Positions 7,361-14,106 of a stretch of 42,248 nt of DNA are shown here, one piece after another; positions within the stretch are counted from its first letter, which is position 1; every line of letters starts with the position of its first letter. Made by a program: the position numbers and the translations under genes. Source of the DNA: Micromonospora sp. ATCC 39149 (GTDB lineage: Bacteria > Actinomycetota > Actinomycetes > Mycobacteriales > Micromonosporaceae); assembly GCF_000158815.1 (NCBI RefSeq), contig NZ_GG657738.1, forward strand, positions 6,601,855-6,644,102, read 5' to 3'. The notes under the pieces were generated by a model. The model saw only the letters and a program-made list of their open reading frames with translations, searched no databases and was not told the DNA's origin.

Positions 7361-8193
7361 CCTGGATCGAGGCCATCGTCCTGGGCATCGTCCAGGGGCT
7401 CACGGAGTTCCTCCCGGTCAGCTCGTCGGGGCACCTGCGGATCACCTCGGCGATCTTCTTCGAGCGCGACGCTGGTGCCTCGTTCACCGCCGTCACCCAG
7501 CTCGGCACCGAGGCGGCGGTACTGATCTACTTCGCCAAGGACATCTGGCGGATCACCCGGACCTGGCTGGTCGGGCTCTGGGACCGCTCGGTGCGCTCCA
7601 GCCTCGACTACCGGATGGGCTGGTACGTCATCGTCGGCTCGATCCCGATCGGGCTGTTCGGCTTCCTGTTCAAGGACCAGATCCGCACCGCCGGGCGCAA
7701 CCTGTGGGTGGTCGCCACCACGCTGATCGTCTTCGCGTTCGTACTCGCCTTCGCCGAGTACTGGGGGCGGCAGAGCCGCACCCTGGAGAACTTCCGGATG
7801 CGCGACGGTGTCGTGATGGGCTTCGCCCAGGCGATGGCGCTGATCCCCGGGGTGTCCCGCTCCGGCGGTACGCTCACCGCCGGCCTGCTGCTCAACCTCA
7901 CCCGGGAGGCCGCGGCCCGGTACTCGTTCCTGCTCGCCATCCCGGCGGTGGTGATGTCCGGCATCTTCAGCATCGGGGACGTCTTCGAGCCGTCCGCGCC
8001 GGGAACCTCCGCGCCGAGCGGGGCGCAGATGGTGGTGGCCACGCTCATCGCCTTCGTCATCGGCTACGCGGCCATCGCCTGGCTGCTGCGCTACGTCGCC
8101 CACCACACTCTGTACGTCTTCGTGTTGTACCGGGTCGCCCTGGGCACCCTGGTCCTCGCCCTCCTGATGACCGGCACCATCACCGCCACCTAG
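7357..8193 (+). CDS. uppP: Undecaprenyl-diphosphatase UppP/BacA
   Basis: A 278-residue multi-pass membrane enzyme that dephosphorylates undecaprenyl diphosphate to recycle the lipid carrier of peptidoglycan synthesis; higher dosage gives bacitracin resistance. Both family signatures are present: EFLPVSSSGHL at 17-27 and PGVSRSGGT at 164-172, with the catalytic Glu/Ser/Arg/His set. About seven to eight hydrophobic helices are visible. The GTG start overlaps the stop of the preceding oxidoreductase. No partner for lipid carrier metabolism is encoded alongside. Confidence 0.96.
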   Translation: MTWIEAIVLGIVQGLTEFLPVSSSGHLRITSAIFFERDAGASFTAVTQLGTEAAVLIYFAKDIWRITRTWLVGLWDRSVRSSLDYRMGWYVIVGSIPIGLFGFLFKDQIRTAGRNLWVVATTLIVFAFVLAFAEYWGRQSRTLENFRMRDGVVMGFAQAMALIPGVSRSGGTLTAGLLLNLTREAAARYSFLLAIPAVVMSGIFSIGDVFEPSAPGTSAPSGAQMVVATLIAFVIGYAAIAWLLRYVAHHTLYVFVLYRVALGTLVLALLMTGTITAT

Positions 8194-8206
8194 CTGACGG
8201 GCCCGG

Positions 8207-8283
8207 TGATCGACTCCATGCCGGCGACCCAGGGGTATCCGGGCGGGCGGGACTCCGCCATATCGCCGACACGGAGTCGATCA
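8207..8283. repeat. Long-spaced perfect inverted repeat
   Basis: TGATCGACTCC (8207-8217) and GGAGTCGATCA (8273-8283) are 11-bp perfect arms separated by 55 nt, just after uppP. They could form a large hairpin at the mRNA 3' end or be a two-site protein target. Confidence 0.55.
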
Positions 8284-8367
8284 ACCAGGCCGCAACCCGC
8301 CAGGCCGCCGGCGACCAGCTCGCGGCGGGCCGACCCTGGGCCCCGCCCGGCCCTGGCTCGTACCCCA

Positions 8368-8373
8368 TAGGGT
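8368..8373 (+). promoter_or_regulatory. -10 element, leaderless histidine phosphatase promoter
   Basis: TAGGGT, 7 nt before the GTG at 8381. It supports that start over the GTG at 8372, which lies inside the element. Confidence 0.65.
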
Positions 8374-8380
8374 GGGCAGC

Positions 8381-9202
8381 GTGGCGACTCTTCTCCTCCT
8401 GCGACACGGCCGCACCACCGCGAATGCCGACGGCGGCCTCGCCGGGCGTCAGCCCGTCGAACTGGACGACACCGGCCGGGCCCAGGCGACGGCGGTGGGG
8501 GAGCGGCTGCGCGGGTTGCCCCTCGCCGCGGTGGTGACCAGTCCGCTGGTCCGGTGCCGGCAGACCTTGGAGCTGGCCCTGCCGCAGGCCGCGCCGACGG
8601 TGGACGAGGGGCTGATCGAGTGCGGTTACGGCAACTGGGAGGGGCAGCCGCTGAAGAAACTCGCCAAGGAGCCGCTCTGGCCGGTGGTCCAGCAGCACCC
8701 GAGCGCCGTCGTCTTCCCCGACGGGGAGGCCATGGCGGCGATGGCGGCCCGCGCGGTCGCCACGGTGCGCTCGTGGGACGCACGGATCACCGCCGAGCAC
8801 GGTCCCGAGGCGGTCTGGCTGGCGTGCAGCCACGGTGATGTGATCAAGGCCATCGTGGCGGACGCGCTCGGCGTACACCTTGATTTTTTTCAGCGCATCG
8901 TCGCGGACCCGGCGTCGATCACGGCGATCCGGTACACGCCGCTGCGGCCGTTCCTGATGCGGCTCAACGACACGGGCGGCGACCTGGCCGGGCTGGTGCC
9001 GCCGCCGTCGCGGCGGCGCCGACGGCGTGCACGCAGCCCGGCCGGCGGAGTCCGACGCCGCGGTCGGCGGGGGAGCGGGGGCCGGGCGGTGAGGCCGGCG
9101 GCGCGCGCAGCGGCGGCCGTGCGGTACGGCGGTCGTGGCGGGGGCCCGCGATTCACGGTCGGTGGGGTGCGCGACGCCGCGGCGCGCCGGATAGGGTCGT
9201 AA
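8381..9202 (+). CDS. MSMEG_4193-type histidine phosphatase, apparent 3' frameshift
   Basis: Histidine phosphatase (phosphoglycerate-mutase-like) superfamily. The N-terminal LLLRHGRTTAN carries catalytic R8-H9-G10, and the second His is in ACSHGD near residue 150. The frame as read gives 273 residues, but after the Arg-rich stretch (about residue 210) it becomes low-complexity Arg/Gly/Ala. In the +1 frame the sequence at 9048-9089 reads ESDAAVGGGAGAGR followed by TGA at 9090-9092, which resembles the normal C-terminus of this family. A single extra base between about 9011 and 9047 would explain this, and the intact protein would have about 237 residues. It heads the conserved cluster with the DUF3090, SCO1664-like and mshC genes. 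The substrate is unknown. Confidence 0.85.
   Translation: MATLLLLRHGRTTANADGGLAGRQPVELDDTGRAQATAVGERLRGLPLAAVVTSPLVRCRQTLELALPQAAPTVDEGLIECGYGNWEGQPLKKLAKEPLWPVVQQHPSAVVFPDGEAMAAMAARAVATVRSWDARITAEHGPEAVWLACSHGDVIKAIVADALGVHLDFFQRIVADPASITAIRYTPLRPFLMRLNDTGGDLAGLVPPPSRRRRRRARSPAGGVRRRGRRGSGGRAVRPAARAAAAVRYGGRGGGPRFTVGGVRDAAARRIGS
9192..9197 (+). promoter_or_regulatory. -10 element, leaderless DUF3090 promoter
   Basis: TAGGGT, 7 nt before the ATG at 9205. Confidence 0.65.
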
Positions 9203-9204
9203 GC

Positions 9205-9789
9205 ATGACCCACCAGGTGCACGCCTTCGAGCCGCCGGAGCGGTTCGTCGCCGGGACCGTCGGGCCGCCCGGGGAGCGCACGTTCTTCCTCCAGGCGCGC
9301 GGCGGAGGCCGGCTGGTCAGCGTCGCGCTGGAAAAGGTTCAGGTGTCGTTGCTCGCCGAGAAGCTGGAGGAGTTGCTCACCGAGGCGCAGCGCCGCTTCG
9401 GCGTGCAGTTGCCCGAAGCGGCGGTTTCCGTGGGCGACAACGACCCGCTGGACACGCCGGTCGACGAGGAGTTCCGGGTAGGCACCCTCGGGCTGGCCTT
9501 CGACGTCGACACCGCGACCGTCGTGATCGAGGCGATCGCGGCCAGTGAGGCGGAGGCCGAGGTCGAGTTGGGCGGCGACGAGGAAGCCGACGACGAGGAG
9601 GACGACGACGAGGAGCCGGACGAGGACCTGGACCGGCTGCGCGTCCGGCTGACCCCCGAGGCGACCCGCGAGTTCATCGAGCGGGCTCGCCGCGTGGTCA
9701 ACGCCGGCCGCCCGCCCTGCCCGCTCTGCGGCCAGCCGCTGGACCCCGCCGGGCACCTCTGCCCGCGGCACAACGGTTACCACCGGTGA
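9205..9789 (+). CDS. DUF3090 family protein with C-terminal zinc ribbon
   Basis: A 194-residue actinobacterial protein of unknown function. Residues 1-110 are the conserved domain (starting THQVHAFEPPERFVAGTVG). Residues about 114-143 are a strongly acidic low-complexity linker (Glu/Asp runs). The C-terminus holds a probable zinc site C172-x2-C175 and C186-x2-H189. Its start is probably leaderless, and its stop overlaps the start of the next gene (GTGA, 9786-9789). The histidine phosphatase - DUF3090 - SCO1664-like - mshC order is conserved in actinobacteria, which suggests a common but still undefined role. Confidence 0.92.
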   Translation: MTHQVHAFEPPERFVAGTVGPPGERTFFLQARGGGRLVSVALEKVQVSLLAEKLEELLTEAQRRFGVQLPEAAVSVGDNDPLDTPVDEEFRVGTLGLAFDVDTATVVIEAIAASEAEAEVELGGDEEADDEEDDDEEPDEDLDRLRVRLTPEATREFIERARRVVNAGRPPCPLCGQPLDPAGHLCPRHNGYHR

Positions 9790-10604
9790 CCTCGTCGGAA
9801 CTCGAACGTCGGCAGGAGTGCGCGGCGACGCTGCGGTTGCTCCGCGACGGTGAGCTGACGGTCGAGGGCCGGCTGGTCGACGCCTCCAACGCCACGCTGC
9901 TCGGCGCGCTGACCCTCGACGGGGTCAGCGCCCGCTGCGTCTACAAGCCGGTGCGTGGTGAACGCCCCCTCTGGGACTTCCCGGACGGCACCCTCGCCGG
10001 GCGCGAAGTCTCGGCGTACCTGGTCTCCCGGGCCACCGGTTGGGATCTGGTCCCGCCGACGGTGCTGCGCGACGGTCCGTTCGGGCCCGGCTCCTGTCAA
10101 CTGTGGATCGAGGAGCCCTCCGTTGCCGAGCCACTGGTCGGCTTCGTGCCGGCGGAGTCGGTGCCGCCGCGCTGGTTCCCGGTCGCGGCGGCCCGGGACG
10201 ACGACGGCACCGCGTACGCCCTGGCGCACGCCGACGACCCGCGCCTGGCCCGGCTGGCCGTACTGGATGCGGTGATCAACAACGCGGACCGCAAAGGCGG
10301 GCACGTTCTGGTCGGCCCGGGCGACCGGATCTACGGCGTCGACCACGGGGTGAGCTTCCACGTGGAGGACAAGCTGCGCACCGTGCTCTGGGGCTGGGCC
10401 GGCCGGCAGCTGCCGGCGGACGCGCTGGAGATGCTCGCCGACCTGGCCGTCCAGCTCGGTGGGGCGCTCGGCGCGGAGCTCGCCGAGCACCTGACGATCC
10501 GCGAGGTCGCCGAGTTGGCCTCCCGGGTGGACCGGCTACGCGACAGCGGCCGGTTTCCCCAGCCGCCGCAGGACTGGCCGGCGATGCCCTGGCCGCCCAT
10601 GTGA
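9786..10604 (+). CDS. SCO1664 family protein, PI3/4-kinase-like or HipA-like fold
   Basis: A 272-residue conserved actinobacterial protein. Kinase-like landmarks are a possible ATP-binding Lys in VYKPVRGE (K54), a catalytic-loop-like NNADRKGGH (165-173) and a metal-binding-like VDHG (185-188), the arrangement seen in PI3/4-kinase and HipA-type folds. The phosphorylated substrate, if any, is unknown. It overlaps the DUF3090 gene by 4 nt, so the two are translationally coupled. mshC follows after 96 nt from its own promoter. Confidence 0.88.
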   Translation: MTSSELERRQECAATLRLLRDGELTVEGRLVDASNATLLGALTLDGVSARCVYKPVRGERPLWDFPDGTLAGREVSAYLVSRATGWDLVPPTVLRDGPFGPGSCQLWIEEPSVAEPLVGFVPAESVPPRWFPVAAARDDDGTAYALAHADDPRLARLAVLDAVINNADRKGGHVLVGPGDRIYGVDHGVSFHVEDKLRTVLWGWAGRQLPADALEMLADLAVQLGGALGAELAEHLTIREVAELASRVDRLRDSGRFPQPPQDWPAMPWPPM

Positions 10605-10687
10605 CCGTCCGGCACGCCGCCATCCGGTGGCGGGCGGTTGTCGCGTTGGTCACCCGTGGGGTGGGTCCGGCGCGTGGGGCGGCTGGC

Positions 10688-10693
10688 TAGGCT
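10688..10693 (+). promoter_or_regulatory. -10 element, leaderless mshC promoter
   Basis: TAGGCT, 7 nt before the ATG at 10701. It supports that start over the in-frame ATG at 10638. Confidence 0.65.
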
Positions 10694-10700
10694 GACGGTC

Positions 10701-11939
10701 ATGGAGTCTTGGGCGGGACACGAGGTGCCACGGCTGCCCGGCAGGGGCGGCCCGCTGACATTGTTCGATTCGGCGCGACGCGGGACCCATCCCAGTCGAC
10801 CCGGCGACGTGGCCACCATGTACGTCTGCGGAATCACCCCGTACGACGCCACCCACCTCGGCCACGCCGCCACCATGATCACCTTTGATCTCGTGCAGCG
10901 GATGTGGCGCGATGCTGGCCTGACGGTGCGCTACGTGCAGAACGTCACCGACATCGACGATCCGCTGCTGGAGCGGGCCGCGCGCGACGGCGAGGACTGG
11001 AAGGTCCTGGCGATGCGGGAGACCGCGCTGTTCCGCGAGGACATGGAGGCGCTGCGGATGATCCCGCCGGCGCACTACGTCGGCGCGGTCGAGTCGATCC
11101 CGGACATCGCCGACAAGGTCCTCGTGCTGCTCAAGGACGGGGCCGCGTACCGGCTCGACGACGGAACCGGCGACGTCTACTTCGACATCGCCGCCACACC
11201 CGAGTTCGGTTACGAGTCCAACCTGTCCCGCGCGGAGATGCTGGAGATCTTCCCCGAGCGCGGGGGCGACCCGGAGCGGGCCGGCAAGCGCGACCCCCTC
11301 GATCCGCTGCTGTGGCGCGGTGCCCGCGAGGGCGAGCCGTCCTGGCCCGGCGGCGACCTCGGCCCGGGCCGCCCCGGCTGGCACATCGAGTGCGCCGTGA
11401 TCGCGCTGAACCTGCTCGGCGAGTCGATCGACGTGCAGGGCGGCGGCAACGACCTGCTCTTCCCGCACCACGAGTGCTCCGCCGCGCACGCCGAGCGGCT
11501 CACCGGCCGGTCGCCGTTCGCGACCCACTACGTGCACGCCGGCATGATCGGCCTGAACGGCGAGAAAATGTCGAAGTCAAGGGGCAATCTGGTCTTCGTC
11601 TCCCGGCTGCGGGCCGACAGGGTGGATCCGATGGCGGTCCGGCTCGGGCTGATGGCCGGCCACTACCGCGCCGACCGCACCTGGACCGAAGACCTGCTCA
11701 CCGTTGCCCAGGAGCGCCTGGCCCGCTGGCGCCGGGCCGCTGCGGCCCCGGCCGGGCCGTCGGGGGTCGAGCTGATGTCGGCGGTACGCGCCCGCCTCGC
11801 CGACGATCTCGACACCCCGGGTGCGATCGCGGTCGCAGACGACTGGGCCGAGCGCGTACTGGCCGGCACGGGCGACGACCGTTCGGCCCCGTCCCTCTTC
11901 GCCGACACTCTGGACGCCCTGCTGGGCATCCGTCTCTAG
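10701..11939 (+). CDS. mshC: Mycothiol ligase MshC (cysteine:GlcN-Ins ligase)
   Basis: A 412-residue class I aminoacyl-tRNA-synthetase-like enzyme that activates cysteine with ATP and joins it to GlcN-inositol, the penultimate step of mycothiol synthesis. The zinc ligands C43, C231 and H256 are in place. The HIGH-like THLGH is at 51-55 and KMSKS at 289-293. The absence of the C-terminal anticodon-binding domain and the family-typical 412-residue length separate it from cysteinyl-tRNA synthetase. Mycothiol is the main low-molecular-weight thiol of actinobacteria. No other mycothiol gene is in the window. Confidence 0.97.
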   Translation: MESWAGHEVPRLPGRGGPLTLFDSARRGTHPSRPGDVATMYVCGITPYDATHLGHAATMITFDLVQRMWRDAGLTVRYVQNVTDIDDPLLERAARDGEDWKVLAMRETALFREDMEALRMIPPAHYVGAVESIPDIADKVLVLLKDGAAYRLDDGTGDVYFDIAATPEFGYESNLSRAEMLEIFPERGGDPERAGKRDPLDPLLWRGAREGEPSWPGGDLGPGRPGWHIECAVIALNLLGESIDVQGGGNDLLFPHHECSAAHAERLTGRSPFATHYVHAGMIGLNGEKMSKSRGNLVFVSRLRADRVDPMAVRLGLMAGHYRADRTWTEDLLTVAQERLARWRRAAAAPAGPSGVELMSAVRARLADDLDTPGAIAVADDWAERVLAGTGDDRSAPSLFADTLDALLGIRL

Positions 11940-12038
11940 CCCACCCACCACCGGTGGCCAGGAGAGAAACGTCTGAGCCGATCTCGACGGTGACGAACCT
12001 CTTGACCACCGGGGTGGTGTGCGGGGCCAGCCGCACGG

Positions 12039-12830
12039 TCAGCCCAGCACCAGGCCCGGGTCCGAGTCGGGGTCCGGGGTAGGGGCCGGGATCTGGTATT
12101 CCTCGGTGAGGGTCGTCATCGGGCCGGGCCAGGTGGCCTGGGCGACCTCGATCGGCTTGCGCCGGGCGTCGTAGGCGACGTGCAGCAGGTGCAGCACGGG
12201 GGTGTCGGGGCGGATCTGGAGGGTCTCGGCCTCCTCCCGGCTGGGCTGCCGGGCGGTGATGGTGTCGGTGGCGGTGACGTACCGCCGGCCGGTGGCCTCC
12301 TCCGCCTCCTGGTACAGGGGCCGGCCGAACGCCTCGCCCCGTTCCAGGGAGGTGCCGGCGGCGTCTCCCGGGAGGAACCACGAGGCACCCACCTCGACGG
12401 GGGAGTCCTCGGTACGGACGAGGTGCCGCCGGCACAGCAGCTCGGTGCCGTCGGCGACCCCGAACGCGTCGGCCACCTCGGGCGGGGCGGGGGCACGGCC
12501 GACCGACACGAGCTGCTGACGGTACCGGGCGGCCAGGTCGGTGTGGTAGCCGCGGAAGCCGCCGTACCGGCCCCGGGAGAGGCGGTTGAGCCGCCGCCGG
12601 GTGCCGCGCACGTACGTGCCGGAGCCGGGTTTGGTGATCAGGATGCCCTCGACCCGTAGCTGGTCGACGGCGCGCTGCACGGTCTGCTTTGCCACGCCGA
12701 ACATCTCGGCGATGGCCGGGATGGACGGCAGCCGCTCGCCCGGCCCCCAGTCGCCGCGGCGCACCTGGGCCTTGAGCTGCGCGGCGATCTGCCGGTGCGG
12801 GAACTCGGCCGCACCCGGGTTGATCTGCAT
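12039..12830 (-). CDS. GntR family transcriptional regulator (HutC/UTRA type)
   Basis: A 263-residue regulator. A winged helix-turn-helix lies at about 12-75 (PSIPAIAEMFGVAKQTVQRAV followed by the wing KPGSGTYV), and a UTRA ligand-binding domain at about 95-245. The ATG at 12830 has a strong AGGAGGAG ribosome site. Immediately upstream are three CTAGG-type half-sites (12852-12873), the most likely autoregulatory operator. The ligand and target genes are unknown; no linked metabolic operon points to one. A strong terminator separates it from the PAC2 gene. Confidence 0.93.
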   Translation of the reverse strand: MQINPGAAEFPHRQIAAQLKAQVRRGDWGPGERLPSIPAIAEMFGVAKQTVQRAVDQLRVEGILITKPGSGTYVRGTRRRLNRLSRGRYGGFRGYHTDLAARYRQQLVSVGRAPAPPEVADAFGVADGTELLCRRHLVRTEDSPVEVGASWFLPGDAAGTSLERGEAFGRPLYQEAEEATGRRYVTATDTITARQPSREEAETLQIRPDTPVLHLLHVAYDARRKPIEVAQATWPGPMTTLTEEYQIPAPTPDPDSDPGLVLG

Positions 12831-12851
12831 GGCTCCTCCTGGAGATCACAG

Positions 12852-12873
12852 CTAGGTTCCTAGGATGCCCTAG
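12852..12873. promoter_or_regulatory. Candidate operator for the GntR regulator
   Basis: Three alternating half-sites: CTAGG (12852), CCTAGG (12859-12864) and CCTAG (12869-12873). They make two overlapping inverted repeats with 2-nt and 4-nt spacers, starting 22 nt upstream of the regulator start codon. Confidence 0.55.
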
Positions 12874-12917
12874 TGCGCGTGACGGCGCTACCCCGGACAC
12901 GCGGAGGGCACTTGCCG

Positions 12918-12949
12918 AAAGCCCCCGGACCCATCGATCCGGGGGCTTT
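12918..12949. terminator. Strong hairpin terminator between PAC2 and GntR genes
   Basis: Perfect 12-bp arms AAAGCCCCCGGA (12918-12929) and TCCGGGGGCTTT (12938-12949) with an 8-nt loop. The minus-strand reading ends in TTT, so it terminates the PAC2 transcript. Confidence 0.8.
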
Positions 12950-12968
12950 CAGGACAAGCAGGTGGTTA

Positions 12969-13838
12969 CTACCAGGAACCGGCGGTAGGGCCGGCCGAAC
13001 CGCCACGTCGGCGCAGGTACTTCTCGAACTCCTGGGCGATCTCGTCCCCGGTCAGCGGGGTGATGCCCGCGTCGCCGACGCGTTCCTCCAGCTCGCGCAC
13101 GTACTCGCCGAGCTCGGCGTCCTGCTCGGCGGCCCCGCGCACCCGCTGCTCCCACTCCGCCGCCTCCTCCGCCAGGTCGGTCATCGGCACCGGCAGGTCG
13201 AGCACCTCCTCGACCCGGTGTAGCAGCGCGAGGGTGGCCTTGGGGCAGGGCGGGTTGTTGGCGTAGTGCGGCACGTGCACCCAGAACGAGACCGCGTCGA
13301 CCTCGGCGCGGGTGCAGGCGTCGTGCAGCACCCCGACGATCCCGGTGGGGCCGTCGTACCGGGTGGGGGTGAGCTGGTAGCGCCGGGCCGCCTCCGCGTC
13401 CGAGGCGCTGCCGCTGATCGGCAGTGGCCGGGTGTACGGCACGTCGGCCAGCAGCGCGCCGAGCAGCACCACCCGCTCGACCTCCAGGCTGTGGCAGATC
13501 TCCAGCACCTGCTCGCAGAACGTGCGCCAGCGCATGCTCGGCTCGATGCCCCGGATCAGCACCACGTCCCGCTCGGTGCCCTCCGGGCTGGCCACCATGA
13601 AACGGGTGGTGGGCCACTCGACCCGGCGGGTCTCGCCGTCGGCCATCGTGATCGTCGGCCGGCTGACCTGGAAGTCGTAGAAGTCCTCCGGGTCCAGCTC
13701 GGTGACCTGCCGCGCCTGCCAGACCTGCTCCAGGTGCTCGACGGCCGCGGTCGACGCGTCCGCGGCGTCGTTCCAGCCCTCGAAAGCGGCGATGGCCACG
13801 GGGGACCGCAGCACCGGCAGCCCGTCGAACTCGGTCAT
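12969..13838 (-). CDS. PAC2 family protein
   Basis: A 289-residue protein of the PAC2 (proteasome assembly chaperone 2-like) family, which in bacteria has no proven function. Typical features are the N-terminal LRSPVAIAAFEGWNDAADAST, the central VVLLGALLADVPYTRPLPI and the VSFWVHVPHYANNPPCPKAT segment. The C-terminal 50 residues are charged and probably helical (ELGEYVRELEERVGD). A GAGGTGA ribosome site precedes the ATG. It is divergent from metH across 268 nt. The family name suggests a link with proteasomes, and a proteasome locus is 20 kb away, but there is no direct evidence of a connection. Confidence 0.9.
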   Translation of the reverse strand: MTEFDGLPVLRSPVAIAAFEGWNDAADASTAAVEHLEQVWQARQVTELDPEDFYDFQVSRPTITMADGETRRVEWPTTRFMVASPEGTERDVVLIRGIEPSMRWRTFCEQVLEICHSLEVERVVLLGALLADVPYTRPLPISGSASDAEAARRYQLTPTRYDGPTGIVGVLHDACTRAEVDAVSFWVHVPHYANNPPCPKATLALLHRVEEVLDLPVPMTDLAEEAAEWEQRVRGAAEQDAELGEYVRELEERVGDAGITPLTGDEIAQEFEKYLRRRGGSAGPTAGSW

Positions 13839-14030
13839 GCCGTCACCTCACCCTGTCGTCGGCGGGCGGCCCCGGGCTGCGGCCCGGTCGTCCGCCCGCC
13901 GGGCCCGGTGGCGTCCCTGATGTCCTTCACGTCCGCCAGCCTACGTGTCGGGGCCGGATGCGGCCCGTCGGCCGCGCCGGTCCGGCCGGCGGGCCCCCGG
14001 GCGCGGCCGACGCGTCCCGCCGCCGGTGGT

Positions 14031-14073
14031 GTGACCCGGCCGACACATTGGGAGAGCCCGAGCCGGGGGTCAC
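14031..14073. promoter_or_regulatory. Compound inverted repeat before metH
   Basis: GTGACCCGGC (14031-14040) pairs with GCCGGGGGTCAC (14062-14073) apart from a 2-nt bulge. The 21-nt loop contains a second hairpin GGG-AGAG-CCC (14050-14059). It ends about 20 nt before the predicted -10, which favours a protein-binding operator over an RNA element. Confidence 0.5.
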
Positions 14074-14093
14074 CCCTCCGTGACTCCTCGCAC

Positions 14094-14099
14094 TACCCT
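14094..14099 (+). promoter_or_regulatory. -10 element, leaderless metH promoter
   Basis: TACCCT, 7 nt before the GTG at 14107. It supports that start over the upstream GTG at 14080, for which no ribosome site is seen either. Confidence 0.6.
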
Positions 14100-14106
14100 A
14101 AGTTCT

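Noticed and set aside
10701..11939. Cysteinyl-tRNA synthetase
   Set aside because: It has the same fold and motifs, but the length of 412 residues and the missing anticodon-binding domain fit MshC.
12969..13838. PAC2 protein as a proven proteasome chaperone
   Set aside because: Only the family name suggests it. Bacterial members have no shown role, and the gene is about 20 kb from the proteasome genes.
13839..14106. Cobalamin or SAM riboswitch before metH
   Set aside because: No conserved box of either class can be found, and the predicted transcription start at the GTG leaves no leader RNA.
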